Of a stretch of DNA of 64,000 nt, positions 21,251 through 34,110 are shown in pieces. A program made the position numbers and the translations under genes. The notes below the pieces were generated by a model. It was not told the DNA's origin and made no database searches. It saw nothing but the letters and a program-made list of their open reading frames with translations. The stretch covers positions 13,639,387 through 13,703,386 of the forward strand of contig OU612069.1 of assembly GCA_914767715.1 (NCBI GenBank), written 5' to 3'. The stretch comes from Membranipora membranacea (taxonomy: Eukaryota > Bryozoa > Gymnolaemata > Cheilostomatida > Membraniporidae). How positions within the stretch are numbered: position 1 is the stretch's first letter; every line of letters starts with the position of its first letter.

Positions 21251-24200
21251 CTATCGATTCAACAGTGTGCAGTGACAACATAGTGCTGCGCAGATATAAG
21301 AGTGTGACTTTTGTGACAGTTCACTATCGGAGGAGGTGCTTATGGTGCATATTTGATGTGTCATGACTGGTGTCCGCTCTATACCACCATGAGTCTCAAT
21401 TATAGTCTGAAAAGAAGAAAAATGTATATCAATCACCGTGTCATACTTTCAGAGCGATTGTGGCTAAATTAGGGGGAGGGTGTCAACGTGTCGCTGGCTA
21501 AAGTATCCTCAATTTGATATATTCGATATTTACCGCAACCCATCACCAAAAAAAACTATATATAATACGCGTCTAAGTGATGTAGCAACAATCATGAATC
21601 AGAGGATAACATTGTTTGACATAATAATTTTGCTGGTGACTCCCAAAATATTGATAGATAAGCATTGGTGATCATTCAAGCCCATACATACCTTGGGTGG
21701 GGGGGGGGGGGGGTATTTGTCCCTGGTGTCTTCACAACTTCAGTTCCAAGTGTAACAAAGAGAGCATCAGCAGAGTGTGCTTCTTTGAAGCTGGAGTTAT
21801 TGGTGGTGGGTGACAAGGTGTGAGAAAACTGCTGCGTATGATACTCTGTCATATATCTTCTGAGTCACTGTCCCCATTCTACGTTCACTCCTCCAAATAG
21901 TAAAACTGTAAAAAATAATCTTGTATGTAGAAATTTCATGATGTGAAGTAAAAAAAACGGTAAGATTGTTGTAGAAAAAAATTATGTGCGGAGTTTGGGA
22001 CACCATATATGAGTATATCTGTGAGAAATGACCTCCTGACAGCTATCTATTGTATGCCGTCTATAGAATATGATGAAGCTATGACTGTCCACTAAACTCC
22101 GAATTGAGATGTATGTAGGCCCACGCGGCCACATCAAAACAGCACTTTTTGAAGTACCATACTATCACAAAAGACAAAAGTATGCAAAGCGAAAGCAGAT
22201 ATAATATATATAAGCTCAGTGTCAGGCCCAAGGTGAAACAACATTAGCAAATGCTCACTCCGATGGTTTGTTCAAAAGCTTCAGGTGTCATACAATAACC
22301 CCCCCCCCCCCCTAATTCCCTTCTAACAGAGGCACTGTTGAAGTTTAGATCAGAGTACACAATATGACGCAAAAATCATGGCTCAGAATAATTCATTTTA
22401 GCAATCAGGAGTGGGGAAACTTTTCAATATGGAGTAGCGTTGGTTGGGTGGTTGGCGATCAATAATGTTAAGTTGGTTGGATGAAGACATATTTCTTCTT
22501 TCTTTGATCCAGAACCATTACAAGTTCTGTGATAAATGCCTACATTTCAAGTTCCTCCCATTTTACTGGTGACACCAGAAGCGAATCCAAATGCAGAAAA
22601 ATTGGATAAAACGATAGGGATAATGACATAACATACACTGTGACATTGCATTGACTAGATTGGAAAGCAAGCACTATGTGCTCGACATCTACTTGACTCT
22701 TTGTTAGGTTATTTACTGAGCATGGTGACAAAAAGTAAAACATTCTCTACCTCAAGAAAAATTTTAATCTAATTTGCATATATTTGGAGCTGCTCCCCCT
22801 CCAGCCATCAACACAAGACAACATCGTTTTACTTGGATTTTACTAGGATTGGAGCAACCGGAAATGCTGGGGTGAAAATATTTTAATTGACATACAACTT
22901 ATATTATAATCATGTGGGAATTTGCCAACAGCATTTACAGCCATGCTTTTTTTATTGTTATTCAGCAGACTGTTAGTACTGCAATGGTTGTCTGCACTTA
23001 GTTTTTGTAATAGAGGTGAACTCCGAAGGCACTTGGGTGCCTTTCTCAAGAATTGGATGTGACAACCCTGTCACAACCATCCAATCAGCTCATTAAAACC
23101 CAAGTATCTTAAAACTTCGAACGTGAGGTCACCCACTGGAAGTTAATGTCAAGTGACGGAGTTGAGAAAATGTTGGCTAGCCATAATTTTATTACTTCAA
23201 GCCATTTTCTCGAAATGCAAACTTTTCCTATTGAACTAACATTACTCCACTATTTAGGGCCTGTGACCTAGAATTACCCACACACCAACATATGTTGGGA
23301 AGTTAAATGCCCCATGATAACCACATTCGAACAATTGACAATACTTTAAGAGACAGATTTCATTATCATTTCATTCATCCCCCCCCCCCTTCCTTCACCT
23401 GCAATCTACCTTATCAAACTAATTAGTTAACCACTAATTAGGTTGATAAGGTAGATAGCAGGAGGGAGGGGGGTCTTTCAATGAGTATGAGATATGGTTA
23501 CCAATTAGGCTACCGATGGTATCCTTGATTTGGACAATCAAATACAAATGATCACTGCGTCAGGGTAGCGAAGAGTATATCATGACCCATCATGAATCAT
23601 AATAATGTAACTATTTGACACTCAGACACTCACTCGGTACATCAAGATTTCTCAGGACAGAATTCAAACCACCAAAGGTTCTGATGCGTAACTCTGCCAT
23701 TATCATGCCATACTGAATCAGTCTTTCTCCTGTATTCTCTGCAACAAATATTTAGTTGATGATGTGATAAAGTATGAATATAATACATTCCAATGTCCTA
23801 AGTACATTATTTGCATTCAAATTATTTGCAGTCTTATAACATGGCTTTGCTGCTACAAGGTTCATCCCTGGACCCTTCAATTTTCTCTGCATTGAGAGCC
23901 TGATTCTAGCATGTTGCCAAATTACAAATAACACAACACTTAAAGACCTATGATGGAAACAGATTTGCCAGCCGTTGGTGAAGAAGTTTGTGAAATTTTA
24001 TATCTGGTGTCTTGGAATGGAAACACTCGATCTATAGGTTTGATCAGCACATAACGCCAGCAAATTTGTAACTAAAATGATCATTCAAGATAATGAGCTG
24101 TGGCAAGGAGGGTGGAATATAGGGAAGAGGTGACTTGATGTTGCGAGATGGAATGAGTTGTTCCCTCCATGAAAAAAAGAGCACAACTCTGATAGTCACT

Positions 24201-24597
24201 GAACTCCTAATTACACTAACTGGCCGGCTTCAATGAAAAATTCTTGCTGAGGCCTGCCAGTGTTCAAGCAGTTTTTACCAAATTTATGCCATGATACTTC
24301 AACGATTATACCGACGCAATTATCATCAGTTAGCCTACACATATCACCTGACATGTATATCATTATATTACTAACGATGCTCGATGCAAGTGTAACAGTG
24401 GAGATATCGATGCTTATAACCCCAGCCATCTCAAGCCTTTCTGGGTCAGTTCCCTGCTGCAACTTAATCAAATTTTACAACCGAAATTGAAAATTTGATT
24501 GTCTGCTTACCTGTTTGAATTGAGTAAGCTGAACGACTATCGATACTACGAGTTGTATCACATCTGCTATAAACCACCCAAACACTCTCTTCTTCAT
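21251..24597 (-). CDS. Putative multi-exon membrane protein, unknown
   Basis: Several minus-strand exons join with matching phases. 24597-24511 encodes a hydrophobic start (MKKRVFGWFIADVIQLVVSI) and ends at GTAAGC. About 24441-24360 encodes QGTDPERLEMAGVI and a second hydrophobic helix, donor GTGATA. About 23742-23631 (NTGERLIQYGMIMAELRI…) ends at GTGAGT. About 22725 downward encodes NNLTKSQVDVEHIVLAFQ and a third hydrophobic stretch. Further exon-like segments are 21859-21692, ending in a Pro run made by 15 C, and 21416-21251, ending at TAG. The link between the last exons depends on the length of that homopolymer. No family was recognised. The first four exons are more convincing than the rest, and two genes are possible. 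Confidence 0.4.
23380..23472. repeat. Long near-perfect hairpin
   Basis: Arms of about 42 bp (…ATCTACCTTATCAAACTAATTAG and its inverse) flank a loop of about 7 bases. The outer ends are C-rich and G-rich. Could be a foldback MITE or a small-RNA precursor. Confidence 0.7.
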
Positions 24598-24599
24598 TG

Positions 24600-25990
24600 T
24601 ACTGTTCTCAGTACTATTCTGCGGTCTGTGTTGCTTTACAATGTAGACTAAAATACAAAAAAATCTGCAATCAAAAGGAGTCATTTCTTGTATCTAGGCC
24701 TATCTACTTTTTTCCCAAATTAACAAGACGAATAATTAAACCAGCGTTATACTCTAGCGAGCTAGTACCGCTACAACACTTGAATACACAATTCTATTGA
24801 TGAAGATTTACATTTGGGAAACTTTTGCAATTGTGTGCAAGCTGGCAATGGTCTAGTTTCTCTCAGTAACCAATTTCTCTACTCTCCAACTACAGACCAC
24901 TAGAACCAATGGTTGTCAGTGGTTGACCTTGAATTAAGGCGAAGTACATGCTTGCAACTCACAGAGCCCACACATGTAATATTATATGCAATCCGCCCCC
25001 CTCCCCGATCACTGCTTATTATAATGAAATGACCACTGCGATGCAGTTGAGACTCTGTACAGCCAACAAATCATTTGAATTCAATACCATTGGCAAAAGG
25101 CAAGGTCTGCACTGGTTTCCTTCCTCTGGTGATCGGGGTTGGTATATTCTTTATTACATTACAGACCAGGGAATATTTCAATTAGCATGAGCTGTGCTTT
25201 GTAAACCAAAAGATCATTACAACTTAAATGCTCAATATCCTCGCTCCTTAGATAAATTTGTTCGCAAATAGTTCACACAAGAGTGAGCATAGTTCAATTG
25301 ATTAGTGGCCAATTCTCGAACGAAGCTAAAAGCAGGTCTCGCCTACTAGGCTAGATGATGATGTACCACTTGGTCTTATATGCGCATGCTTGATCAGTAA
25401 ATAAAGTGTATACTAATATGTATATAGTTTTGCTGTTTGTATTTAAGGGTGACCCCACCAGTCTCAGACAGTTGGGAATGGTTGACATAAAGCAATAATG
25501 ATCCGTCAGTTGCGCCGAGGCAAAGCCTATGCGCACACTTTATACAAATACAAGACCCAGCCTACATAGGCTGTAGTGTAGTTGTAGTAAAGAGAGGGGG
25601 CATTTCCTTACAATGTAAAGTATGTAGGCCTACATGTAGCCATAGTAGATTAGCAATAACAGTTCTAGACAATTAGTTGCACGAGAGTTGCCCACCTAAA
25701 CATGCCACCACCAACAAACAACAAAGCGAGGAGTAAGCAGTAAACTCCTTGGACTTGTATGAGCCTTTCCCCCCTCTTACAACTCTTAGGAGTCCTTCTC
25801 CTTGCTTGATATTACACTGCACATGTACATTGGACTGGTACCATTGGCAAACTACAGAAAGCTACTAGTAGTGATAGTAACTAACAGTTACTAGCTAGAC
25901 TTCTTAGTTAGTCTACTCATTTTTCACTCACAACTGAGTAGTAGAATAGTAGGTAGTGTACCAAATATAAATACTAAATAACATTTATTT
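24600..25990. other. No gene recognised
   Basis: No exon chain or repeat structure could be supported. Short open frames at 24597-24800 and 24948-25190 look random. Confidence 0.45.
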
Positions 25991-25992
25991 AC

Positions 25993-26373
25993 CTGAGAGC
26001 TACAACAAATTGATTCAATCAAGTCCATTCACAGCTGTTCTAATTTCATTCTTCTTCTTCTTCTTGTGAAGCTGAGTTGGCTCATCATCTCTTCATCGTG
26101 GTCTTATGTGTCTGTGAAGTAACTGATTGGTGCCACTGAGTCTGACTGCTGTTCAGAAAGTTGACTACTAGCAATATCGATAACTAACTCAGTGTTCCCC
26201 AACACAGATATTGTAATCAGTATGAAGTTATTGAACAGGCCAATAAGAAAAAAGTAAGATGTAATGGGCCAATCATATCAAAGCCTGTGAAAATTCGAAG
26301 AGAGAGGGCAACTCTTCATTTTGGAAGGTTTAAACGTGAGAGGGCAATTCCGAACCAGTTACCTTATTACCCT
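25993..26373. repeat. Outer left arm of 12.4-kb palindrome
   Basis: Inverse complement of 38043-38418. Contains (TTC)n near 26050 that is shortened in the right arm. In the right arm this sequence joins directly to the homologue of 28622, so the 2.25 kb at 26374-28621 is an insertion here or a deletion there. Confidence 0.8.
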
Positions 26374-26864
26374 GGAGTATATATATCATTATCTTTTTCT
26401 ATAAAGCCATATATAACTTACTTTCTCATTTCTAGAACATCGTCATTCATTTGTGTATAACCCCTTTTTTTTGTATTTAGCTGTGTGTAGAGGTCAACAA
26501 GTTACTTTTTAACTACTTTGTTATCTGTAAACTTTCTAGAGAACCTCTTTAAACAAATAAATAAATAATACATATTATCGGATATAAGAAAAAAACCATC
26601 AAAATTATCATAAGGTCATTTCCATTCAGCTTTGTAAAATTTTTTTTTTTTTGAATGTCAATAAATTTATTTGACTACTGATGCCTGGTTATTGCTAATC
26701 AATTAAAAGGGTAAGATTTAGTTTCCATTTTATTTAATTAATAGCCCTTCATAGGGAGCAAGACGTCTAATACAAATATTTTAAATTATGAAAATTTATG
26801 CCTGAAGATTAATTTTATCAATTTGTTGTTCTTATTCGGGAAGTCAAACAGGATGGCCACGAAG

Positions 26865-27241
26865 TATATAAAGCTTATGCAGCATTTATTTTGGCACAGA
26901 TCTTTCTAACGTTACAGCATCAACACACCACATCTATATCTGTTTACACTACATAGTGACAAGCCTGTAATTGCCTACCAACTTGTTTAAAATGGATGAT
27001 GACTTGGATTAAATTATTTAATACACTTGACATGATTGTGTTAGAAGTAAGTATGGCCTTTGTATAATTCTACGTTTCAGGTGCAGTATCTGGCGGAAGA
27101 CAGCAACCAGGACAAGAAAGAGGACCACTTGGTCCCAGGAATAAGAGAAGAGCGGGACCAGGACCTAGCCAACAAGGACCAGCTGGTCAAAGGAATAAGA
27201 GAAACGTTTTTACTGGAAAATTAATCGATATGACAAGTTAA
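26865..27241 (+). pseudogene. Secreted peptide locus 3, signal exon deleted
   Basis: The TATA box (26865-26873) and part of the untranslated exon are intact. Sequence then jumps at 26940/26941 to the equivalent of 6600, removing the exon-1 donor and the whole 49-nt signal-peptide exon (about 566 bp relative to copy 1). The last exon (27081-27241) is intact. It encodes GGRQQPGQERGPLGP, an NKRR site, a second Gly/Pro segment, then RNKRNVFTGKLIDMTS and TAA. It thus shows the longer C-terminus that copy 1 lost. Without the signal exon it is probably non-functional. Confidence 0.65.
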
Positions 27242-29363
27242 GGTAATCGTACTTGGTTAATCGTAAGACGTAAAAAAGCTAATAATGTGAATAAATCACA
27301 AATATTTAATCTTGATCACATAAATCCATGTCAAAGTCTCATATTTGCTGGCACTGAGTTCAGCATCATATATGATCACTATAAATGTTTTGGTATTATC
27401 AATTTTCAGGGGGGGGGTTACCTCCGACCAAAATGTGATGCTGACGTGGTGGTCTTGACCTTGAACTTCCTGGAACCCTCATAATGTTCAGTATTCAATA
27501 CATTGTTAATAAATCAACCATGTTTAGCACAAAATAGCAATTAGCTGTTTTACAGATATTTAGTGTTATTAAGAAAATTTCAGCAATTGATATGAATATA
27601 TATCAGTGGCTGCAGCTTTTCATGGAAATGCATATTTAGCCAAGGATAGGTAGTATTAACGAGGTGCATGAAATGGGTGGGATAAGTACTGTGTTACATC
27701 TTATATCTCACACAGCAAGTCCACTTCATCAATAATATGCTGCCTCTCATTTCTGTACTGCATTGAGATAGTTAGATGTGATAGTTTAATTGAAGGATGG
27801 ACCAATACAAAATATGAAAAAAAAAGATTCTAAGATTTCTAGCCTTGATAGGCTGTAGATTTATCTTCGGCATCAGTGATTTTTTTAAATGTTGGTTCAT
27901 ATTACAATAGGAATTCCAGACTATTGTATAATGCAGCATCATCTCCAGTGTTTCAAATACTTCAATCTGCCAATTTTTTGTCATTGCCGCTTGCAACACA
28001 TTCACAGCGCTTGGATGTGGCCTATAACTGAATAATGGTCATCACTATTTAGGAGTAAAATGTTTTACAATTGAGTTTAAAACTGCTTCCTTAGTTCTGA
28101 GTAAACTATAGCTCTTGTAAATATATGCAATTTATTACAGATCATACAGATTGTCTAAATGGCAATTCAATACACAAGATAACGAGGTCATCAAGTTTAA
28201 TGAATTTCTTTTTCATAGAAGGCTAAACAGCAATATTTCATTATGGAAGCTCCTGTTATGAATGTGCAGTAACTTTATTATGATTTGTTTGAGAGGGCTA
28301 ACAGGATGGCAAAGGGTTCCAACTCTTTTCTTTTTAAATAAGACCAAGTCTGATAATTCTTTCTAAAATGGATGATATCATTGTTTAAATAGAGATCAAT
28401 AATGGACTGGATTATACATTCAGCAAGATAGTTTGTTACCATCACTTTTTTCAGGAGCTCGGAATCAGACCACACTAGAGGAGTGTTAATAAGCAATAGA
28501 TAAGCTGAGCTAGTTTGCAGGTAAATTAACCTCAGCTAACACTACATTTTGGCTATCCGACTTTGCTGAAGTGGGAGGCAATATAAAGTTAAGAAGGAGA
28601 GAGTATTACAGCCAGCTATTTCGGTCAGTTATTTCAAACCTGTGCAAAATTTAGGGACACATCTTGCACAAATACTCAACTCCCTTAGGGGAAAGGCAAT
28701 AATAATTCACCAAAGATCGAAAAGACATCTCATAACCGACATCTCCATATTGAAAGAGGTTTCAACAGGAGGGGTAACAAAGCTAATATTGTGTAACAAA
28801 GATATGCAATTCTGGTTTTGTGACCACTTGCATCAGTCATCAATTATTATCCCTTGACCAACTGTAGCTTGATGATACCTGGGCATAAACTAGCCATTGA
28901 CGAGAAATGAGCCTGGATTATTGAGTTTGCTGACGTGTCACATAGGTTTATTTTTGATATGATATAATAGTTGACGATGCAGAGAATCATAGTGATATGA
29001 TAATTCTCATTGGTTCCTTGTGTCTCCATCCTCATATTTTCTTGCTCTTTTCAGTCAGGATTAGCTTGTGAAAGCAAACCGATTATGGTTTCTGAAGTTG
29101 GAAAAGAAACTACGTACAATTTTTAGTTAATCATTATTCATAATAAGCATCACAAACAATAGTATTCGATTTACAAGATTGAAGTTTCCCCAAAATTATT
29201 GCCATTGCCATCTCATACCCAAACTTCATGGTCAGCATATACTCAGGATACTATTTCCAATGTCCACTCAGGTATTGCAAAATTATTGTGTTAGCACTAA
29301 ATTGGTGATAAATTACGACAAACTTAAAATGGATGTAATTCCCAAGCTTTATTTAAATTGATC

Positions 29364-29913
29364 TTACGTAACTGGCCTAAATGGCTGTATCCTTCTCTTA
29401 TTTCTATGAACTGCTGGTCTGCTACCTCCTTTTCCTTTTCCTCTTCCTACATGTTTTCCTGCTGACAGTCTTCCACCGAGCACCATACCTGAAAAATAAT
29501 ATTGGTAAATACATGATGACTTGTTAGACCATTTCAAACGATGTTACATAGCAGTTTAGAAAAAATGGTAGGGGAGGCAAAAGGAGTGGTGCTGTAACTC
29601 CTCTCCAAGCAATATGAGTCATATAATTTGCAAATGAAAATCCAGAAGGAGCTGATTCTAACATGGATTATTCAATTATAGTGTTTTAGGCCACTGTATT
29701 TAGCTTTCTAGGGGAGCCTCTCTGCCTCCCCTAGAACTACAGGCCTGCATACAGTGTTTTAGTTTTGACTTATTAACTCATTTTCATTCACAATCTCTGC
29801 AACAAAGTTCGCATCAAATTCGATCGAATGCAGCTGAAAGGTCTGAAACTGGTTCATTACTCACCTGATAGAAGGATTGTGCAAAGAAGACCGATGATAA
29901 TCAACTTGTTCAT
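29364..29913 (-). CDS. Secreted peptide precursor 4
   Basis: Coding exons on the minus strand are 29913-29865 and 29488-29364, giving 57 residues. The signal peptide is MNKLIIIGLLCTILLS. The basic region RLSAGKHVGRGKGKGG and HRNKRR are followed by a shortened tail IQPFRPVT, because a change near 29364-29368 creates TAA where copy 5 continues RLDQFK. The donor GTGAGT and acceptor TTTTTCAG are good. Its first exon and TATA box (TATAAAAGG, 30736-30728) are conserved. Convergent with locus 3, mirroring the copy 1/copy 2 arrangement. Confidence 0.6.
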
Positions 29914-30651
29914 TCTACAAAAAATCAATATTAAATTAGAAATCCATAATATAATATTATATAATCTCACATGGTGTTCATGATGCATTTGAATGTGTTG
30001 GATTAGTATTCCTTTCATATTTTGTGCTGACAACAATAATGACAAATACCACAGATTGCCTCGTGCTTATCAATGCTACTGCACCACTATGAAACACATA
30101 TGCCCTCTCTCGATGTATTATTCAGTGTTGTTATGTTATGTAACTCGCCAGTGGTCCCTAGTTAGTATTAACAAAATCCTTAATGCCTGAAATTGCATAA
30201 TTTGTTTGTTTAGATGATCAATGCTTGACACATTGTGATTGAGGGGCAATTAGCAAGACACTCTCATGATCTGCAATAAATTTGTGGTCATTATTGCCTA
30301 CAGTTTCAACTTTGTCTTTTCCCTTATATATATACTTTTATTCGCAACATAGGCCATCTCATTCGAAATCTTTTGCACTAGGTGCCAGAAAAAAAAATTG
30401 AAACAAAGAGTAGAAACAGAAAGGAAATAATATCAACAATGATGTTTGTCATGTCGATAATATATGGTTGAATAGTAATGTTTTGAATTAACTCACTACA
30501 GCGCCATTGTTGACATTTTTGTGTGGGCTTATTTTCTTTTTTCACAAACATATCACACAGGACAAACAACTCAAATCCAACTCTCAAATCATCTGAAAGT
30601 TAATCCCAATGCAGACAGACCATATGTGTATACCTACGACTGGTTACTTAC

Positions 30652-30736
30652 TTGTATGTTGGTGATGTAGATGCTCTGTTGCTGGTTAACTTCTAAGAGA
30701 TCAGTGCTTACATCAATTCTTTCTCAGCCTTTTATA
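30652..30736 (-). promoter_or_regulatory. TATA box and untranslated exon 1 of peptide gene 4
   Basis: TATAAAAGG (30736-30728), then exon 1 ending before GTAAGT (30651-30646). About 740 bp of intron separates it from the signal exon. Confidence 0.6.
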
Positions 30737-31459
30737 CTTCTTTGTATCCTGTTTGACATCCTTTAGGAAGCAATTATGAGCTATAATTTATGTGTTATAT
30801 ATGTTTTCTCCAAATTAAAAACATAAACAACATAGCTCATAAAAAAATGAGGAGGAAGGACAGACAATTTTATTAGCATTGTCATTTGTGATTATAAACT
30901 GAAGTTATGAATTTGTACATTAAGAAATGGGACCATCATGAGCGGCAACAATGATAATTAATGTACAGGGCCTGTACTGCTTATGTTTGCTTCAAACGCT
31001 CATTTGGCTCATTAAATTTGTTGAAGGAAACAATATGGAAAGAAAATCATAATCGTTATGAAGTTCCGGCCATTCAAGGTCCAAGTATTTATATACTTTT
31101 ATGTGGGTATTATATTTAGGGTAATAATCCGAACAGGATTCACATAGTGATAATATTATCGGCAGTGTGAAGTTTTTTTTGGGAAGGGCCAACTTATCAA
31201 ATGAAAATGACACAACCATAAAGTCGGACCGGCCATTTTCAGTGCCAAGTATTTATATACATATATATAGTTTCAATTTAACCGGCAAGTTATTTGGTTT
31301 GATATGAATTCTTTCAACAACAGTTTCTTTATCACTGTGTTTCCATGCACACCTTGAGCTCAAGCTGAATTGTCACCTCTTGGTTCGCCCTCTAAATATG
31401 CATTCATGCCATTCATGTCAATGTATTGAGATCGAGATGAAACTTCAGAAACATCTGCT

Positions 31460-31527
31460 GACACCGGGACATGAACCTGGGCCTAGACAAAGCCTTGGAT
31501 GATAACCACTCGGCCACGCTAGCTCGC
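31460..31527 (-). repeat. tRNA-Leu/Ser-like repeat, copy 2
   Basis: Homologue of 11399-11465 with a similar A box. The B box reads GGTTCATGTCC. Confidence 0.45.
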
Positions 31528-31689
31528 TGTACTTCAAAAAGCTCAATGTGAACTGAGCCTACAGTCTCAGCGCGAACCGGGAGGTATTCCCTGGAATGAA
31601 CAGCCTCAAAATTAGCTCAGGTCGACCTATCGAACTATTTGTGTATGGCAGTCTCTAGGTAGCGCTTCTCATTCTGTAGAACCCTGGCT

Positions 31690-32085
31690 AAGTATCGAAA
31701 GTGACTATTAAACTACTGCTGCCACTCATGCAAATTTGCGCTCATTTAATTCTGCATGGCTCCAAGATAATTAATTGAGACTTAAATCTCATAATTGTCA
31801 CCTAATGGGCAAATAATTTGCACAAACTGATCTTCATAATCAGGGCATGAAATCTATGCACCAGCTTATGACGTCACCTGTTGTGGTAGATAATTAATTT
31901 CATACCCTAATTTTGACAATCAGTTTGTGCAAATTAATTGCTCATCATGTGACAATGCTGAGGTTGCAGCCTCATTTTATTAGTTTTGAGCTATACAGAA
32001 TTCTATAAGCACACATTTGGCTGTGTGGCAGCAGTGGTTTAAGTTGTCAAAGTCATGCAACTGATAAATGATCATGAATATCTTG
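31690..32085. repeat. Foldback repeat in the left palindrome arm
   Basis: The two halves are imperfect inverse complements centred near 31875 (…TTTGCACAAACTGAT… on each side). A mirrored copy lies at 34355-34745. Both are part of the palindrome, so each arm contains its own smaller hairpin. Confidence 0.65.
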
Positions 32086-32352
32086 CCGAAGCATTAAAAA
32101 TTTAAAATAAAACGTATGCGCCTTTTTCTTTAAAACCCTATCTCATGAGACCGTACCCGCAAAGAGTCCTGAACAATCAGAAACGTGTAAGTTTTCTAAT
32201 ATGTAAAGCTTTGATCGTATTCATCAAAGCCAATCAAACTACCTGTTTTCGTTTTCTTTTGGATGGTCTGTTTTTTATAGTTTCAATCTAGCAAGAACCC
32301 GACTTCTGTCATCTTATCTGTAGTTCTAATTCTAAATCGTCTTCACTTATAG

Positions 32353-32879
32353 ATTCTCAACTACCGATTGTCACGGTGCAGACGGCTCATTGAGAATGCG
32401 TTGGGGATTTTATCGTCAACCTTAAGGATTTTATATCGCAGGATCGATCTTGAACCTGACAAAGTTAAAGTCTTAGCTCTAGCGGCTGCTGCTTACATAA
32501 TCTTGTCAGGTAGCTACACAAAGCTTATTACCACTAGGCTCGGGCTGCCCACGACCGGACTGCTATCATGGCCATGGCAGCAGTCCGGTCGTGGGCATTG
32601 AAAGACAAAATAATTTGACAATACCAAAACTTGAGTCAAATTTACTGTTTTTGTTTCAGATTTTAGTAGTATTTTCTTTTGTTCGTTCAGGAAATCAAAG
32701 TCGGAGAACCAGACGCAGAGCCAAGGAAAACAGCTACAGATGATGCTCTGCCTTCTATTGTTCGCAACGGAGATAGGCCTTGTGGAAGAGCGTCTGACAT
32801 AAGGGAAAGCATTTGTGACTATGTTAATGGTGTTGGGGCTGTGCCTTGGCAGAACAGGATGGCAAATGTTGACGATTAG
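32353..32879 (+). pseudogene. PIF/Harbinger transposase, C-terminal exons
   Basis: A segment from about 32353 reads NYRLSRCRRLIENALGILSS followed by R..YRRIDLEPDKV. This is the conserved C-terminal part of DDE_Tnp_4/Harbinger transposases (NYRLSRARR.VENAFGIL). A last exon (about 32691-32879) ends VNGVGAVPWQNRM, matching the family's YF…GAVPWQ ending. The catalytic DDE region upstream is missing, so this is a remnant. A perfect GC-rich hairpin lies between the two exons. Confidence 0.7.
32546..32597. repeat. Perfect GC-rich hairpin
   Basis: Arms TGCCCACGACCGGACTGCT and its exact complement (19 bp each) with a 14-base loop that is itself palindromic (CATGGCCATG). It is unusually GC-rich for this window. 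Confidence 0.85.
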
Positions 32880-33240
32880 GCTGATGAGTGTTACATTAGG
32901 GATTAACTCCTGTTACTTGGTTGCGAATTTTGTTTTAATTTTAAGAAACATGTTAACACATTATCCTTTATTTTATTAAAGATTTATAAAACCTATAAAA
33001 ATAAAACAGCTTTAACTTCGAAAACCACAAACAGTTATCAGCTTTAGGTTTGAGATCCACATGGAGTATCGAGTAAAATGTTTAACATCACAAATTTTAT
33101 AACCAATAAAATAAAGATGTTTGCTAAGAAAAATAAAAATAAAACGGCTTTGATTTCAACAAAACAACAAATAGTTGTAAGCTTTACGCTTGATATTCGA
33201 GTAGGCATACCAAGTATAATGTCTAAAGTAAAATGTAGGG
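32880..33240. other. Spacer between convergent Harbinger genes
   Basis: AT-rich sequence with two similar stretches (32995-33060 and 33140-33190: 'AAAACAGCTTTAACTTCGAAAACCA'-like). It looks like the 3' untranslated regions of the two convergent frames. Confidence 0.4.
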
Positions 33241-33241
33241 T

Positions 33242-33813
33242 CTAGTGGTACCAATCCGCAGGGACGTTGTACGGAGAACTTGGAGAACTGATACTAGATA
33301 ATGTAGTGAATTCTCCGGTGCTTTCTGAAGACATCTGTTGCTGACGCTGCATAGTTCCGGCAGGCCTATGTGGTATCACACTAGCAGTGATTGTTTGATT
33401 GTGAGATGGCAGGGTGGCGCTGTGTGACAGGGGCGAAAATTCAACCTGACTTATTGACTCCTGGATCTTTAACATTGCTGTACTTCGTAGGAAGTTTGTC
33501 GGCGAGATTTCTCACCTGCGCAGCAATCATGCACCCAAAATGATAACATTGATCCATAGCTTTTCGAATGGCTTTGGTGTCAACCAATGTTTTAAGAGTG
33601 TTTGAAACGTCACCCATTACGTTGGTTGGGTCCACAGTGTCAATGCGTCGTTTTCTTCCTCTGATACTATTTACGGTAGAAGATTCTTTCTGAGCATTTC
33701 TGCAAGCTTGAATACCATCATTTTGAAGAGCTGCCGCCAAACTGGCATTTGCTGATCTGCTTGATACGCTATGGGTGGGGCTCGTCACACTGTCATTATC
33801 GCCAGCGCCATCC
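33242..33813 (-). pseudogene. Harbinger accessory (Myb/MADF-like) protein, C-terminal part
   Basis: The exon from 33813 (after acceptor TTTTCAG) encodes a Ser-rich region, a basic GRKRR motif and AIRKAMDQCYHFGCMIAAQV..LADKLPT. The last part resembles the C-terminal tail of the Myb/MADF-type protein that accompanies PIF/Harbinger transposases. The frame ends near 33441, while a different frame (33475-33242) continues with Gln/Ser-rich sequence, suggesting a frameshift. No N-terminal DNA-binding domain is visible. Confidence 0.45.
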
Positions 33814-33879
33814 TGAAAAGCATAAACAAGTGTTATTTGGTAACCGCCCTCCACATATCCATTTATTGAAAGATGTTCT

Positions 33880-34110
33880 ACGAAGACATAGACACAAACA
33901 CAGACATAGAAACGTAGAAACATACATAGACATAGACATATATTCTGACATAGAAAAATATAGACATAGACACAGACAAAGATCCTACATTATACATATA
34001 TAAATAGACAGACTTAGACATATACATTGTCTATAGAGCTTGGGACATATACAGACATATAGATAAACATAGACATAGTGATAGACAGGCATATAAATAT
34101 ACATATAGAT
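33880..34110 (+). repeat. ACATAG-type simple repeat
   Basis: Irregular run of (ACATAG/ACATAGAC)n and variants. Confidence 0.8.

Larger units (their letters stand above)
26374..31683. repeat. Block A' (duplicate of 3170-11628)
   Basis: Direct repeat of block A without the LTR element, the MITE or the triplication. Open frames and exons of block A recur in the same order. From 28622 on it is also the inner left arm of the palindrome. Confidence 0.85.
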
